The notes under the pieces: generated by a model
The model's input: only the letters and a program-made list of their open reading frames with translations
Database searches by the model: none
Told to the model about the DNA's origin: nothing
DNA from: Dioscorea cayenensis subsp. rotundata
Taxonomy: Eukaryota > Streptophyta > Magnoliopsida > Dioscoreales > Dioscoreaceae
DNA: 64,000 nucleotides
Reading direction: 5' to 3'
NCBI RefSeq assembly: GCF_009730915.1
Contig: NC_052489.1
Location: 4,057,622 to 4,121,621 of the forward strand
Made by a program: the position numbers and the translations under genes
In this document: positions 44,913-57,471 of the stretch, piece after piece
Layout: the number at the start of each line of letters is the position of its first letter
Position numbering within the stretch: position 1 is the stretch's first letter

Positions 44913-46219
44913 TGATAAACTTTCTACAAGTGTATGGAACGTTACCAGTAATATAAAGTGGTACCCCACAAGGGGGTAGGGTTGTCAAACCTCAAGGACT
45001 GAACTTCTAGTACTAGTTGATCCTCTAATGTCTAGTTAATAGGAATGGTGATGAATGTATTAACTACTACATGAATATAAGCAAAAAGGGTGGAAGAACT
45101 AAGTAAACTAGTGTTGAGTTTTGATAACAAGAGAAGCCCCGGGATGATTCCTAAGTGCCCCAGATACTGACTTGAGTCTAATGCCTACCAAGGTATATTC
45201 TAAGATCCTTGTGGGTGCTCAAAAACAATGTTGCATCTACGACTATCAAATACACTAAGTTCTGCAAGTGTAACTACGGGCTTCATACACGCCAAGTTTT
45301 GCAACTACACTAAATAATCACAACTACAGTAATCTACACAAGCCAAGTTTTACACAAGCATCTATGCAAATCAAGCACGCCATGTTATGCAATACATGAA
45401 TAAACACAAAAAACCAATAGAACTCCATAGGCATTAAAACTTAAGTGAATTCATACAAATGAGAAAGAAAAATAACATAAGGAAGAGAGACATCTAGATT
45501 TCCCCCTTTTCATAAAAACTTCTTAAATATATTTCAAGAGCTTCATGGATTGGGCAACTTCACTTCTCCAGTGTCTCTTACTTACCCTTGGCCTCCTTAG
45601 CTCGAGTGGTGGCGGATGATCATTGTTTCCTTGAAAGTTCCTCCCCTGGAGAAGAAAAATCTCAAACAAAAGATATCCATATACCCAAGATCTGGGTCAT
45701 AAAGAGGACTTTTTAGGCTCGACACGGTCTAAGCACGGTTGTGCTTAGACATTGCTCTTCTTAAGGCTTCTGAGTGAAAAAGGGCTAAGTGTCATCCAGA
45801 AGAATCACGGGGAGAGCTCGGTTGTGCTCCACTCGTGCTCAGCTTGAGCACACTCATAAAAGGAGCACACGGACTGTGTTTCCCCTGAAAGTATAGGGTA
45901 CTACTATCCCATAGTAATCATGGGAAGATAACACCCCCGTGTTGTGCCTGTACGCTCTCGTTGACAACCAAAGGAGTCTCAGACAAATAAAACCATGGGG
46001 AGATGGCACGCCGGTGCTCTGCTAGTGCTTGCATTGGACCCTTAGAAGAATTGTCTTCTTTAGTTGGTTTTGTCCTTGATTTCACTCCATATGTGTTACG
46101 AGCCCTAAAAACCTGCAACAGAGACAAACATACCCAGAATAGCATCATTCATAGATAAAATGCGCTAAAAGACAAGCTAAAGAGTGCATTGGAGCAAAAT
46201 ATGCTATAAAATGCACTCA
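44913..46219 (-). repeat. Athila-type LTR (1307 bp)
   Basis: Bounded by TG...CA: on the minus strand it starts TGAGTGCATTTTATAGCATA at 46219 and ends ..AAAGTTTATCA at 44913, next to the primer-binding site. The start is the familiar Athila LTR start. Only this copy is present in the window. Confidence 0.75.
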
Positions 46220-49200
46220 TTAAAGGCCTCAAACGAAACCTAATCCAAAATAGAACAAATATTCTACAAAATTTCAGATATCAAAAATCAAAATACAATG
46301 AAGTTCGAAAAGCAGAAAGTTTTCTAAATAAAAGGTTTTGGGTTAATATAGGTTTTAAAAAAAATAGGAACCTAAACTATACCACCTGCTACTTGACAAT
46401 TGTTGCTAAGCTATACACTAGTCAACATTATCCTTGATCTGAAAGAAAAAAAATAATAACAACATGATAATGAGCTTTCTAGCCTAGTAAGAAACCTATT
46501 AAAACATTTTGGGATCATTCAGGTTTTCAACAATACATATTCAAATATCAACCAGAACTCCATATAGGACGTATCAAAATAGTATCCTGAGAATCATGAT
46601 ATATATTATATACCAGAATATAATATTGTTGAAAATTTCAAACTTTGAATCAGTGCAAATTAACAGAAATACAATTAGAGCTTAGCATATTTTCAAAAGT
46701 ATATGTCTCCCAATAAACCATGAACAAAACAGAATATCAGAGGTCATGTGTTTATATACTCGGTGACCAGAGTTAAAATTTTAGAGATCATTTATTTATC
46801 ATTAGTGACCCGAGCCTGAATATCAGAGGCCATTATTCTTCACCGATGGAACGGTTCGAAACAATAGTCTATTATCAGAGTACATGTCAACACGGTCAAT
46901 GTTTAACCCCTAGTGACATGGTTAGTGTATAGTTAATTAAAGACATAATTTCTAAGTCAAAATAGTCAATGTCCGCAAAAACAACAAAAAATATCAAAGT
47001 TCAGCCTGAGCAAAGTACAAGGTAATTCAAAAGCAAATTTTAGCAGTTATATGATCACATTTTAGAATATCAAAATAAGCTAGTTATTTGAATCTAAACT
47101 TAGACAAATAATTATAAAAATCTTCAAATAATTAAAATTTTAAATAATTTAGGAAAATATGATAATCAGAAATTTAATAAAAATTATATAAGCAAGAATT
47201 TAATAAATGGTTAAATAATTAAGAAAAATATAAATTATCAGAAATTTAGTAAATGAACAATTTAAAATGATGTTTTAGCAAGAGTCGAAAAGTATATACA
47301 TATACTGATATTTATATGTGGTTTACTTACCTGATACTCGTTAACACGGTAAACTTTACTTCTGACACCATAAAGCTTTTGGCATGACTTGTAATTAGGG
47401 AAGAAAGTCTAATAAAACACCAATAGGATAGATTTACAAAATGTAAAGGTATGTGAAGGATTCCAAGACACAAATAATTCTACAAAGGTAATGGGCTAGT
47501 GGGCCAGGATAATGCAAAAAGAGATTTCAAAAGGATGTAAAAGCCAAAAGGATCAAATTATTATTTTACTTCCCAAATTCGGATTCTTTCAGGGGTATAA
47601 AAGCAATTACCCAATCCAAAGGGCATAAAACAATTCTAACATAAACATTGAGTACTAAATCCCTCGTAACTTCACATATACTTTTCCAAATCACAAATTT
47701 TAAGATTTTGAGAACCGTAAACACCTAAAACTATGACATATCCAAAATTTACATATTTAGAGTACTACTCAAATTATAGCATCCAATTTAATCTCCAACT
47801 ATTTTTTTAGACTTATAATTCAGACATACCCCATTCAAACATGCATATCTCTCAACCTATAATTCCAAAATCAGTAATATTTTATTGACAATTAGAAAAT
47901 CTAAAAAGGAAGAAGCTTTTTATTTTTCACTTTACCCAATTCAATCTCCATGACCATTAAAATTGCCCTTCAATCTTCATGTTCTGCACATGAATTCCAT
48001 CCGAGATGGTTATACTAATAGGGTTATACCTCACAAACCACACATGTATAAAATCTCAAATTTCACAGGCAATTAGGTAACATTAAAATATACGCCTTTC
48101 AAATTATCTATATCTAATTCATACTTTAGAATCATGAAAAAAAAATTAAAAACCCTCCAAAGCCTGCACAAAAATCTTATCCAAGATACTTGCATTTAGA
48201 GTCTATATCTTACAGGGATACAAAAAGAAAAGAAAAATCTGAAATTTGGCAGTAAGATAAACAAGATCACTATCTACAATTTTATATTTTGATTTCCTAC
48301 AAAATATCTCTCTAGCTCTCCCAAATTAATTAGAGATCCCTGCTATATACAACCAGAAACCTTCTCAATCTAATAATTATCCTTAAATAACTCAAATTTT
48401 TCACATAAGAAGCATGGGTGGAAGCATAAGAATTTAATTTCAACTTTCTAATGAAAATCGCAAGATTTAAAGATCTATAATCAAGTCACAAGGAAAACTC
48501 TAACTAGCATCAAAACGTAAATATAAGAAAAAAAGACAAGAAGACAAAACCTTACCTCTGACAAGCCCTAATGGAGAAGCGATTTCATCTACGATCAGAA
48601 TCTATGATCGGAGTGTGATGAGGGGATGGGAGAAGAGACAGACATAGTAGGGATATATATCTACTCTTTTTCTAACAAGAATGAGAACGTGATGATCGAG
48701 GGGCCGGGGGTTACGAAATAGGAAGGATTAGAAACAATGTTTTGAAAACCGGACCGGACCGGACCGGCCGGTCGGACCGGAAAAACCGGGAACCGGCCCA
48801 TAGCCCGGTTCGGTTTTAGAATTAATGTTGACCAAATTTTGAACCGGTCAAACCCGGCCAAACCCGTGAACCGGCGGTCGGACTCAAAAACCGGATGGAA
48901 CCCGGTTTTCAAATTTTTTTATTTTGTTTTATTTTTTTGTTTTTTTATTTTTGTTTTTGTGTTTTTGTTTTTTGTAAAAAAAGAACTTAGGGCATGAATT
49001 GGTTTTTTCTTTTCTTTCGATTTCATGATGCTCTTTGAGTCTTGATTTGTCCAAAAATATTGTTTGGATTTTTTTGGAACTTTGGAGTTTAGAGGTATGA
49101 GAAAATAAAAACTTGTAAATTGTTTAAGAGGTATAGATCATTTAGGACTTATTTTTATTTTTGTACTTTTTATTTTTAATGGTAATGATGATCAAATATG

Positions 49201-49747
49201 AGAATTAAATTAATCATACTTAGTTCTAGTTTTATTTTTGAATTTTTTTGTTCATGCCTTGTCTCATCCTCACATAATTAGTAATTTAATTAGTGATTTA
49301 ATTTATGTAGTTATCATCATTCATTATTAATACATTAAGAAATAAAAGGTTTAGGGAGTTGTATTTGTTGCTTTATCTAGATTAATTATTTGAATCTTCA
49401 ACCATTTTGATAAAATCATAATGATATTAAAATAACTATTTAAGATAATTATGATTAAAAATATAATAAAGTTTGTTATTATATAATATATATATATATT
49501 ATATAATATTTAAAATAATTATTTATTTATGACGTCATCCGGTCCGACCAGAACGGGTCATCCGGTCAAACCGACTGACCCGTGACCCAAATATGAGACC
49601 GGTTCGCTATCCGGTCCGGTTTTAAAAACATTGATTAGAAAAATCAAGAAAATAATAATGATAATATCAAGGATTACAAAAAATTTAAATTTAAAATATG
49701 AAAATAAAAAAAAATACTTAAATGGGGTGGGGTCCATAGTTGTCACA
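46220..49747 (+). mobile_element. LTR-like element C, truncated and carrying a MULE
   Basis: From AAGGCCTCAAACGAAACCTA (46223) the sequence aligns with element A (from about 53495) in the same order: ..TTGATCTGAAA, the TAGTAAG block, the GGTCTCC/GTCTCCC block, CGGTGACC-GAG repeats, TTATTCTTCACCGA, GTACATGTC-ACACGGTCA, TTTATATGTGG-TTACCTGAT and TTTGGCATG. It ends in GTTGTCACA at 49747. The first ~100 bp are missing because the Athila element inserted here. A CCGG-rich MULE interrupts it at 48735-49632. It is clearly more diverged from A than A's two internal copies are from each other. No coding region is seen. Confidence 0.65.
48735..49632. mobile_element. Non-autonomous MULE-like element (898 bp), 9-bp target duplication
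   Basis: The ends CAATGTTTTGAAAACCGGAC and, in reverse complement, AATGTTTTTAAAACCGGACC are inverted repeats. GATTAGAAA flanks both sides (48726-48734 and 49633-49641). The outer ~100 bp are packed with CCGG(T) motifs on each side, and the centre is AT-rich. It has no transposase, and the short frames in the arms are compositional. Confidence 0.8.
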
Positions 49748-50256
49748 TCACCATTTGATGCCAAATATATTGAGTTACATGCTATTTCTTAACATCTAAG
49801 ATTTCTATTTTATAATATTCATTATTTTAAAAAGTTATCTTGTCACTGACACGTAATCTGATTTTCTCAACTTTGATTGGTTGGTGAGGATCGCGAAGAA
49901 ATAACATCACAAGATGACAAAAGAGTTTTATTTAGTGTTGCTGCTGATTTATTCTTTCTTTGGTAAGGACAAAAACACAAATCTAAAGAAATGAAAGGTT
50001 TCCAAGCTTAGCTTCTCATTCAGTAGTGATCACATCCAAGTAGTGTTCTTGGCCATAGTCACACTGTTTTAGGCTTGGAAAACCTAGTCTTAATATTTAA
50101 TTAGCAAGAGGTTACTTTTACAACTTCCTATCCTTTATATTTGCAAGAAAACCTTTCTAATAACACGCATATTTTATATTATTTAATTGTTTAGAATGAT
50201 CACTTTTACATTATAAAACAGGGCTGTCTCTATATACATAACACTTGAAAGAGATC
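49748..50256 (+). promoter_or_regulatory. P450 upstream region, duplicated at 61.7-62.9 kb
   Basis: This is the presumed promoter and leader of the P450 gene. Several blocks recur in the same order upstream of the pseudogene at 62.9 kb: TTAGTGTTGCTGCTGATTTATT (49933 here, about 61719 there), then a segment with GGTTTCCAAGCTTAGCTTCT resembling GGATGCCAAGATTGGCTTCT, and ATCACATC-AA-. A TATAAAACAGG (50213) and CTATATACATAACAC (50230) precede the ATG; either could supply the TATA box. Confidence 0.5.
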
Positions 50257-52216
50257 ATGGATGATATGTTAGACTATCAATCCATTGTCATCATAATACT
50301 CCTTTCATCAGTAACTCTTCTTCTAATTCTAGCTTTCAACTTCAAATTGAGGTCAAGAGGAAGGAAACTCCCTCCGGGTCCTTGGAGGATCCCGGTGATC
50401 GGAAACCTTCACCAGCTGGGCAAGTTACCTCACCGAACCCTCCGTCACCTTGCAGAGAAATACGGCCCACTCATGCACCTCCAGCTAGGCCAAATCCCTG
50501 CCATCATTGTATCATCTCCTGAGGTTGCTTCCGAAATCATGAAAACTCATGATCTTGAGTTTTGTAGCAGACCTTCCAATGTTGTCTTGATGAAATTCTC
50601 TTACAATGGATTAGACATCTCCCTTTCAAAGTACGGTGAGCACTGGAGGCAGATGAGGAGGCTTGCAACTTTAGAGATATTCAGCATGAAGAGAGTGCAA
50701 TCCTTTAGGACTGTGAGAGAAGAAGAAGTCCATGTCTTGATCCAAAGTATAAGACAATATTCTTGCTCTCAAGGGCCAGTGAATCTAAGTGAGATGTTTC
50801 TTTGTATGACGAATAACATAATATGCAGACAAGTGTTCGGAAAAAGGTTTTCTGAGGACGGACAGTGCAATAGAAGCAAACTCCATGATCTTGTTATGGA
50901 GACGGTTGAGTTGATGGGAGGTTTCTCTGTTGGAGATTTCTTTCCTTGTTTGGGTTGCCTTAGTGTGATTACTGGTTTCCAAGGAAAGATTGAGAGGAAC
51001 TTTAAGAGGATGGATGAATTTTTTGAGGGAGAGATTGAAGAGCATTGTTTGAGTTTGATGAATGATCAAGGAGTACATGATGATCAAGAACAAGAAGACT
51101 TCCTTGATGTGCTTCTTAAGTCACAGAAGGATTCTGCTAATCTTAGTTTTTCTCTGACCAGGGATCATATCAAAGCAATTCTCATGGTTAGTCACACTTC
51201 ATCAATAATTTTTAGATTTTTTAAATTATTTTAATTATTTTTATTTTTATGTGGAGAACATAAATCATATACTTGTTAATGAATTCAGAAAATTAAAATA
51301 ATAATAATAAGAAGAAAAAAGAATTGTAAGAGAGATTGATAGAAATCCCGCATTGGAATTCTCAATCATTCCACCGAGCTTGGTTTCTCACTCACTAGTG
51401 ATGATATCGAAGAAATTCTCTCAGTTATTCATGTACACTTCACAAATTTTAGAGTTGTTTTAATTTTTATATGATATAGAAAACTCTTCTTGAACTTTCA
51501 GGATGATTTGTTTTTATTGAATTAAGTTGTAGTAGCTTTAGTAAAGGTGAAAATTAAACTAAAAATTATAGTTAATATATTTATTCACTGTTTTGTAGGA
51601 CATGTTTCTTGCTGGAACGGACACATCTGCCGCAACTCTAGAATGGGCAATGACAGAACTTATGAGATGCCCATCAGTGATGAAAAAAGCACAAGATGAA
51701 GTTCAAGGTGTTGTAAAAAATAAAGGAAAAGTAGAAGAATGTGATCTTCAACAACTCCAATATCTTAAGTGCATCATAAACGAGACTTTGCGTTTGCATT
51801 GTATTGTTCCGTTACTACTCCCTCGAGAAAGCATGAAAGGGTGCAAAGTGTTTGGATATGATATCGCCAAAAACGTAAGAGTTTTAATAAATGCTTGGGC
51901 AATTGCTAGGGATCCGAAATTTTGGGAAAACCCTGAAACTTTCATGCCAGAGAGATTTGAAGGAAATGTTATCAATTATAGAGGCCAACACTTTGAATTC
52001 ATCCCTTTCGGTGCTGGTCGAAGGATTTGTCCAGGAATGCAAATGGGAGTGTTTGCTGTAGAGATTGCATTGGCTAATATTTTATATCATTTCAACTGGG
52101 AATTGCCTTTTGGAATATGTTGTAAAGATATTGACATGACAGAAACATTTGGAATTGTTCTTCACAAAAAATTACCATTGTGCCTCCAAGCAAGGCCAAC
52201 AAATATTCTAGTTTAA
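50257..52216 (+). CDS. CYP71-type cytochrome P450 monooxygenase
   Basis: Two exons, 50257-51186 and 51599-52216, with a phase-0 intron at the position typical of the CYP71 clan, encode 515 residues. The enzyme is expected to sit on the endoplasmic reticulum and to hydroxylate a specialised metabolite using electrons from P450 reductase. In order: an N-terminal membrane anchor (residues ~10-30), the hinge LPPGPWRIPVIGNLHQLG, WRQMRRLA (C helix), the I-helix AGTDTSAATLEWAM at the start of exon 2, the K-helix ETLR within INETLRLHCIVPLLLPRES, FMPERF, and the haem loop PFGAGRRICPGMQ with the axial Cys. All essential residues are intact. The ATG at 50257 (MDDMLDY) is chosen; the same MEDMLDY start is kept in the pseudogene at 62948. 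The substrate is unknown. Subfamily (71D-like or neighbour) cannot be fixed by eye. Confidence 0.95.
51340..51485 (+). repeat. Relic of a second exon-1 end inside the P450 intron
   Basis: Within intron 1, 51376-51440 can be read as LGFSLTSDDIEEILS followed by GTTATTCATG..CACTTCACAAATTTTAGA. It resembles the real end of exon 1 (LSFSLTRDHIKAILM, then GTTAGTCAC..ACTTCATCAATAATTTTTAGA, 51147-51217). This is a decayed tandem copy of the exon/intron junction. It would be a decoy 5' splice site only if its GT were functional. Confidence 0.65.
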
Positions 52217-53400
52217 AGTCATGTATGTCTCTATGGTGTAACATCGAGTCTTATGAATAAAAATTAACATTTAATTTATATATTTTGAAATAAGTTAAAT
52301 ATTTCAATATAAAAAGACACTGTTTTTTTTTTTCTTGTAAACCCCTAATAAAGTGATTATAATTGTTTTATCACCCTACTTTGTAATCATCAATATATTC
52401 ATTTATTAATTAAAAAATTGCCTTGGTATCTTAGTTAAATTTGTCTCGTCTCTGGGGACCATATTCATACCACTACCTTAATTCCATGAAGAAAGGCATA
52501 GGCAGACCTAATTATGAATGACCTGCGAAAAGTCATTTGGTAGTTTATTAATAGTCAATGAATGTGTTATTTAAAAACGAAAAGAAATGAATTGCATATT
52601 GCCTATTGCCTTTTGCTCTTTCATCTTTGAGGCAGATTCCTTTGAATGTCGATCCATTGTTTGCTCTTTCTATCCTTCTGATGGTCCCTATATGAGACAT
52701 GGATTTCTTCTGCGGCGAATTATTTGTTTATATATTCCTTTGAATATATTAATGTCGTGTTATTTTTTTGTTTAAAAAATAAGAAAAAAAAAAATACAAG
52801 GCAATAGGCAAACAATTATAAACAAAGAAATTATTATTTGATGTATTAATTTTTTTTATAAATTATTTTATATAGTATTTTTTTTAAATATATATATTTT
52901 AGTTTTTGATTTTTTACAGATTAATTTATATAATATATAAAATTATATATTTAATAGAGTTTTTATAAACATTTATTATTTGACCCTAATTTTTAAAACT
53001 AAACTATAAATTAAGATATAAATAAATTTTAAAAATTTTCTAAATATTTTATTAATTAATTTTTCTTTATAATTCACCCCTAGCCTACATTGTCTAGCTC
53101 TGCCTCATATTTATTTATTTATACATATAAGGAGTACTTTGGGGAAATAGGATGGCTTGTTAATTGTTATAGTGTTGGAAGTTTCTCTTTAAGCACTTCC
53201 TTACCCATGAATATAATATATGATGCCATATGTATAATGGCAGATTTAGAGGGAGGTAAGGATGTGCTCAAGCACCTCCTTACCCATGAATATAATATAT
53301 ATATATATTATAATAATAATAAATAATACGGCTAATTAAACATGGATGTTTAAATATTTTTGTTTCAAAATTTTAAATTTAGATATACTTTTTATTGAAC
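52217..53400. other. 3' flank of the P450 and AT-rich intergenic DNA
   Basis: The first ~300 bp (to about 52500) recur downstream of the pseudogene at 63.25-63.6 kb, with ATCACCCT, TTAATTAAAAAATTGCCTTGG and TCTCTGGGGACCATATT-like blocks. A 31-bp segment beginning AAGCACTTCCTTACCCATGA is repeated at 53192 and 53269. No further gene is seen; short frames here are not supported. Confidence 0.5.
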
Positions 53401-56200
53401 TTATCTGTCACACCCTGAACATAGCTCTATGGACCCGGGACGCCGACAAACGGTCATACACCTACAAGGCCGAAACCAATTAGATATACAAGGCCTCAAA
53501 ACCTGATCCAAAACAAAACAAAGAATCAAACTCAGTGGATTTGAAAAACAATACAAACTTATTCATATAAAACATAGGCCCACAATAAACATGACTTATT
53601 ACATCCTAATCCTCGACGATTGCTTAGCGATCCCCGCTAAGCTATTCGCCACTCAACTCTACTCTTGATCTGAAAAGATATTAAACAACAAATTATGAAC
53701 TTGACAGCCCAGTAAGCACCCACTAAAAATTATAGAGATCATTTACAAAAAATCATAAATTATCAAAATCAAAATCAGAAATCAAATTTATATCAAATAA
53801 ACACAGATGTCAAAACCAAGCATATAGGTCTCCCAAACAACTATGGCTAAAACAAAATAACAGAACTCAAATATTTACCCTCGGTGACCCGAGCCAAAAT
53901 ATCAGAACTCATAAGTTTACCCTCGGTAACCCGAGCCAAATTTATCAGAGACCGTTATTCTTCACCGACGTAAAGCGGTGGAAAACTATAGTTTCTATAT
54001 CAGGGTACATGTCGACACGGTCAGTGTTTAATCCCCAGATACAGGGTTATTGCAAATTTAGTTTGGGGACTACGAGTACTGTGTCAAAATATTTCATGTT
54101 CACAAAGTAATAAATTGTCAAAATTCACATTGGCAAAATGGAAGTAATTTGCAATCGCGTGATCCCATTTTTATGATATCAAAATAAACCAGTTATTTTA
54201 ATCCAAACATGAAATAATTTAAAAAAAAATATTAATAATAATTAATCAGAAATTAACTAAAAGATATCTGAAATTCAGAATTGAAGTAATACATATTTAG
54301 AGAAGTTGTCTAAACTTTAGAATTTAAATAATCTGAATTTAAATAGATATTCAAACCTTTCAGATAATTCTAATCCAAAATAAAATATCACTAACTCGAA
54401 ATTGCAAATAATTTAAATTAATTCCAAAAATAATAATAAATAAATAATTCAAAATATAAATCAAAATAATCAGTATTTTTTTCTCAAAAATCCCAAAAGT
54501 TCACAAAACTAGAACCTTCAAATATATACATATAATAGGATTTATATGTGGGATATTTACCTGATTAACGCCCAAAAATACTTCCAAACCTTACACCTTT
54601 GGCATGTCCTATATTTGGGAAGAGATCTTATTAGCTTTCAAATAACAAAATGAGGCTAACAAGAAATAGTATTAAACAAAAAGATTTTTCTAAAGGTTAC
54701 AAATACAAAAAGTTCAACTATTATTCTACACTCCCAAATATTTATTATATATATTATATAATAATAATAAATAATACGGCTAATTAAACATGGATGTTTA
54801 AATATTTTTGTTTCAAAATTTTAAATTTAGATATACTTTTTATAGAACTTATCTGTCACACCCCGAACCTAGCTCTATGGACCCGGGACGCAGACAAACG
54901 GTCGTACACCTACAAGGCCGAAACCAATTAAACATACAAGGCCTCAAAACCTGATCCAAAACAAAACAAAGAATCAAACTCAGTGGATTTGAAAAACAAT
55001 ACAAACTTATTCATATAAAACATAGGCCCACAATAAACAGGACTTATTACATGCTAATCCTCGACGATTGCTTAGCGATCCCCGCTAAGCTATCCGCCAC
55101 TCAACTCTACTCTTGATCTGAAAAGATATTAAACAACAAATTATGAGCTTGACAGCACAGTAAGCACCCACTAAAAATTATAGAGATAATTTACAAAAAT
55201 CATAAATTATCAAAATCAAAATCAGAAATCAAATTTATTTCAAATAAACACAGATGTCAAAACCAAGCATATAGGTCTCCAAACAACTATGGCCAATACA
55301 AAATAACAGAACTCAAATATTTACCCTCAGTGACCAGAGCCAAAATATCAGAATTCATAAGTTTACCCACGATGACCCGAGCCAGATTTATCAGAGGTCG
55401 TTATTCTTCACCGCCGTAAAGCGGTGGGAAACTATAGTTTCTATATCAGGGTACATGTCGACACGGTCAGTGTTTAATCCCCAGATACAGGGTTATTACA
55501 AATTTAGTTTGGGGACTACGAGTACTGTGTCAAAATATTTCATGTTCACAAAGTAATAAATTGTCAAAATTCACATTGGCAAAATGGAAGTAATTTGCAA
55601 TCGCGTGATCCCATTTTTATGATATCAAAATAAACCAGTTATTTTAATCCAAACATGAAATAATTAAAAAAAATATTAATAATAATTAATCAGAAATTAA
55701 CTAAAAGATATCTGAAATTCAGAATTGAAGTAATACATATTTAGAGAAGTTGTCTAAACTTTAGAACTTAAATAATCTGAATTTAAATAGATATTCAAAC
55801 CTTTCAGATAATTCTAATCCAAAATAAAATATCACCAACTCGAAATTGCAAATAATTTAAAGTAATTCCAAAAATAATAATAAATAAATAATTCAAAATA
55901 TAAATCAAAATAATCAGTATTTTTTTTCTCAAAAATCCCAAAAGTTCACAAAACTAGAACTTTCAAGTATATATATACATATAATAGGATTTATATATGG
56001 GATACTTACCTAATTGACGCCCAAAAATACTCCCAAACCTTACACCTTTGGCATGTCCTATATTTGGGAAGAAATCCTATTAGCTTTCAAATAACAAAAC
56101 GAGGCTAACAAGAAATAGTATTAAACAAAAAGATTTTTCTAAAGGCTACAAATGCAAAAAGTTCAACTATTATTCTACACTCCCAAATATTTATTATTGC
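53305..56200 (+). repeat. 1448-bp tandem duplication, two copies
   Basis: The segment beginning at the AATAATAATAAATAATACGG block is present at about 53305-54752 and again at 54753-56200. The reference AAATAATACGG is at 53321 and 54769, an offset of 1448. Each copy contains ~100 bp of flank plus the first ~1340 bp of LTR-like element A. Differences are scattered single bases and short indels, so the duplication is recent. Both breakpoints lie in TA/ATT-rich sequence. Copy one ends at CTCCCAAATATTTATTAT; in copy two the same point continues into the rest of the element. Confidence 0.9.
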
Positions 56201-57466
56201 GAGGGTACAATAACAATTACCCACTCTAAAAGCCATATCAATAATTAAAACATGATCAATGATTACTAAAACCCTCATAACTTCACATACACTTTTCCAA
56301 ATCACAAATTTCAAAATTATGGGAAAAATAGACACCTAACACTATGACATATCTGAAATTCACACAACTTAGAGTACTACACAATTTATAACATTCAATT
56401 AAATGTCCAACTATTTGTGTAGGCTTGTAATTCAGACGTATCCTTTTCAAATATGAATATCTCTCAATACATATTTTCAAAAGTAATAATATTTTACGTG
56501 CAGTCATATAACTTAGTAATGCATCACTTTCTTATTTTATACAACATCTAAGACCATGAGAAACAGCAAACAATCTTCAGATTCTGTACAATAATATCAT
56601 TGGGAACAACTACACTAATAATGCTATAACTTTTAAACGACTCATCCAAAGAATCTAAATTTTTTCGGTTATCTAGAAAACATCAAACTCTATAACTTTG
56701 TTATGTTACTATTCTCCAAATTTCATGTAAAAGACCATCAAAGTTTCTAAGCAATCTTTATGTTTTCTGCAGAAATATTATTGAGCACACCTATAGAAAT
56801 ATGATCATATCTCACAATTTACATGGCTAAACCGGCTCAAGGTCTGAACAGAGATTCTGTCCGCGCCACCTGCGTCTAAAATTTATAATTTACAAAATTC
56901 TACTCCAAAAATTCTAAAATTTGTCATCAAGCTAAACAAGACCTCAATATACAATTTTTCTATTATGGTCCCTTCCATATTCTATCTCCAGATCTTCCAA
57001 ATAAATTAGGGATCTCTACTATGCTAACAGAAAATTTCAGAATTTTATCGTCAAATTAAAATCAAATCAATTCTAACCAAACCTTAACCCTAACTAGTAG
57101 CACGTCACAAACAAGCATAAGAAAGAACAGAAACAAAAATAACTCAGAACTTTACCTCAAAAATAATAGTGAAACAAAATCCGTGACGACATGACCCTTC
57201 TCCCATCCTCGCCACCGACACCAACCGCAAATAGGGAGAGGAAGAGATGAGGCAAGTCTCTCTCTCCACTTTTTTAATGGTGATCTAAATCTGAAGAAGG
57301 TGAAGAGTCGGCTAGGGTTTCAAAACTAAGAAAAATGAGGTGAAGAGACGGCTAGGGTTTTGAAACTAAAAAACAAAAACCAACGGCTAGGATTGAAAGT
57401 AAAACCAACGGCTAGGATTAAAAATAAAAGCAATGGCTAGGATTTGATTAAGGGGTAGGGCTCACA
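53406..57466 (+). mobile_element. LTR-like TG...CA element A, enlarged by internal duplication
   Basis: It starts TGTCACACCCTGAACATAGC and ends GGTAGGGCTCACA. The 5-bp TTATC is directly outside both ends (53401-53405 and 57467-57471), as expected for an LTR inserted by an integrase. Without the 1448-bp duplication it is about 2.6 kb. No gag, pol, primer-binding site or second LTR is present, so a solo LTR is the simplest reading, and a non-coding element is the alternative. Read on the minus strand it contains plausible 5' splice-like sites (for example AATTAGGTAAGTATCC near 56010). The last ~300 bp are GC-richer with CTCTCTCTCC. The frames inside are unsupported. Confidence 0.65.
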
Positions 57467-57471
57467 TTATC

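Larger units (their letters stand above)
40276..46219 (-). mobile_element. Athila-type Ty3 retrotransposon, internally deleted
   Basis: Reading on the minus strand: a left LTR (46219-44913), a primer-binding site for tRNA-Asp, gag fragments, a protease region, then no reverse transcriptase or integrase, an untranslated zone with the typical CTTGGGTTGTCTCCCAAGGA text (41628-41647), and an ORF fragment of the ATHILA type at 40640-40285. The second LTR is missing. The right edge at 46219 interrupts LTR-like element C, so this element is younger than element C. The left edge is cut by the LINE. An hAT-type element is nested at 41719-42154. GCACG-TTGTGCTC motifs occur both in the LTR (45730-46020) and at 40680-41430. 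Confidence 0.75.

Noticed and set aside
50245..50256. Extended P450 start four codons upstream
   Set aside because: That frame begins with TTG; the first ATG at 50257 matches the start preserved in the pseudogene at 62948.
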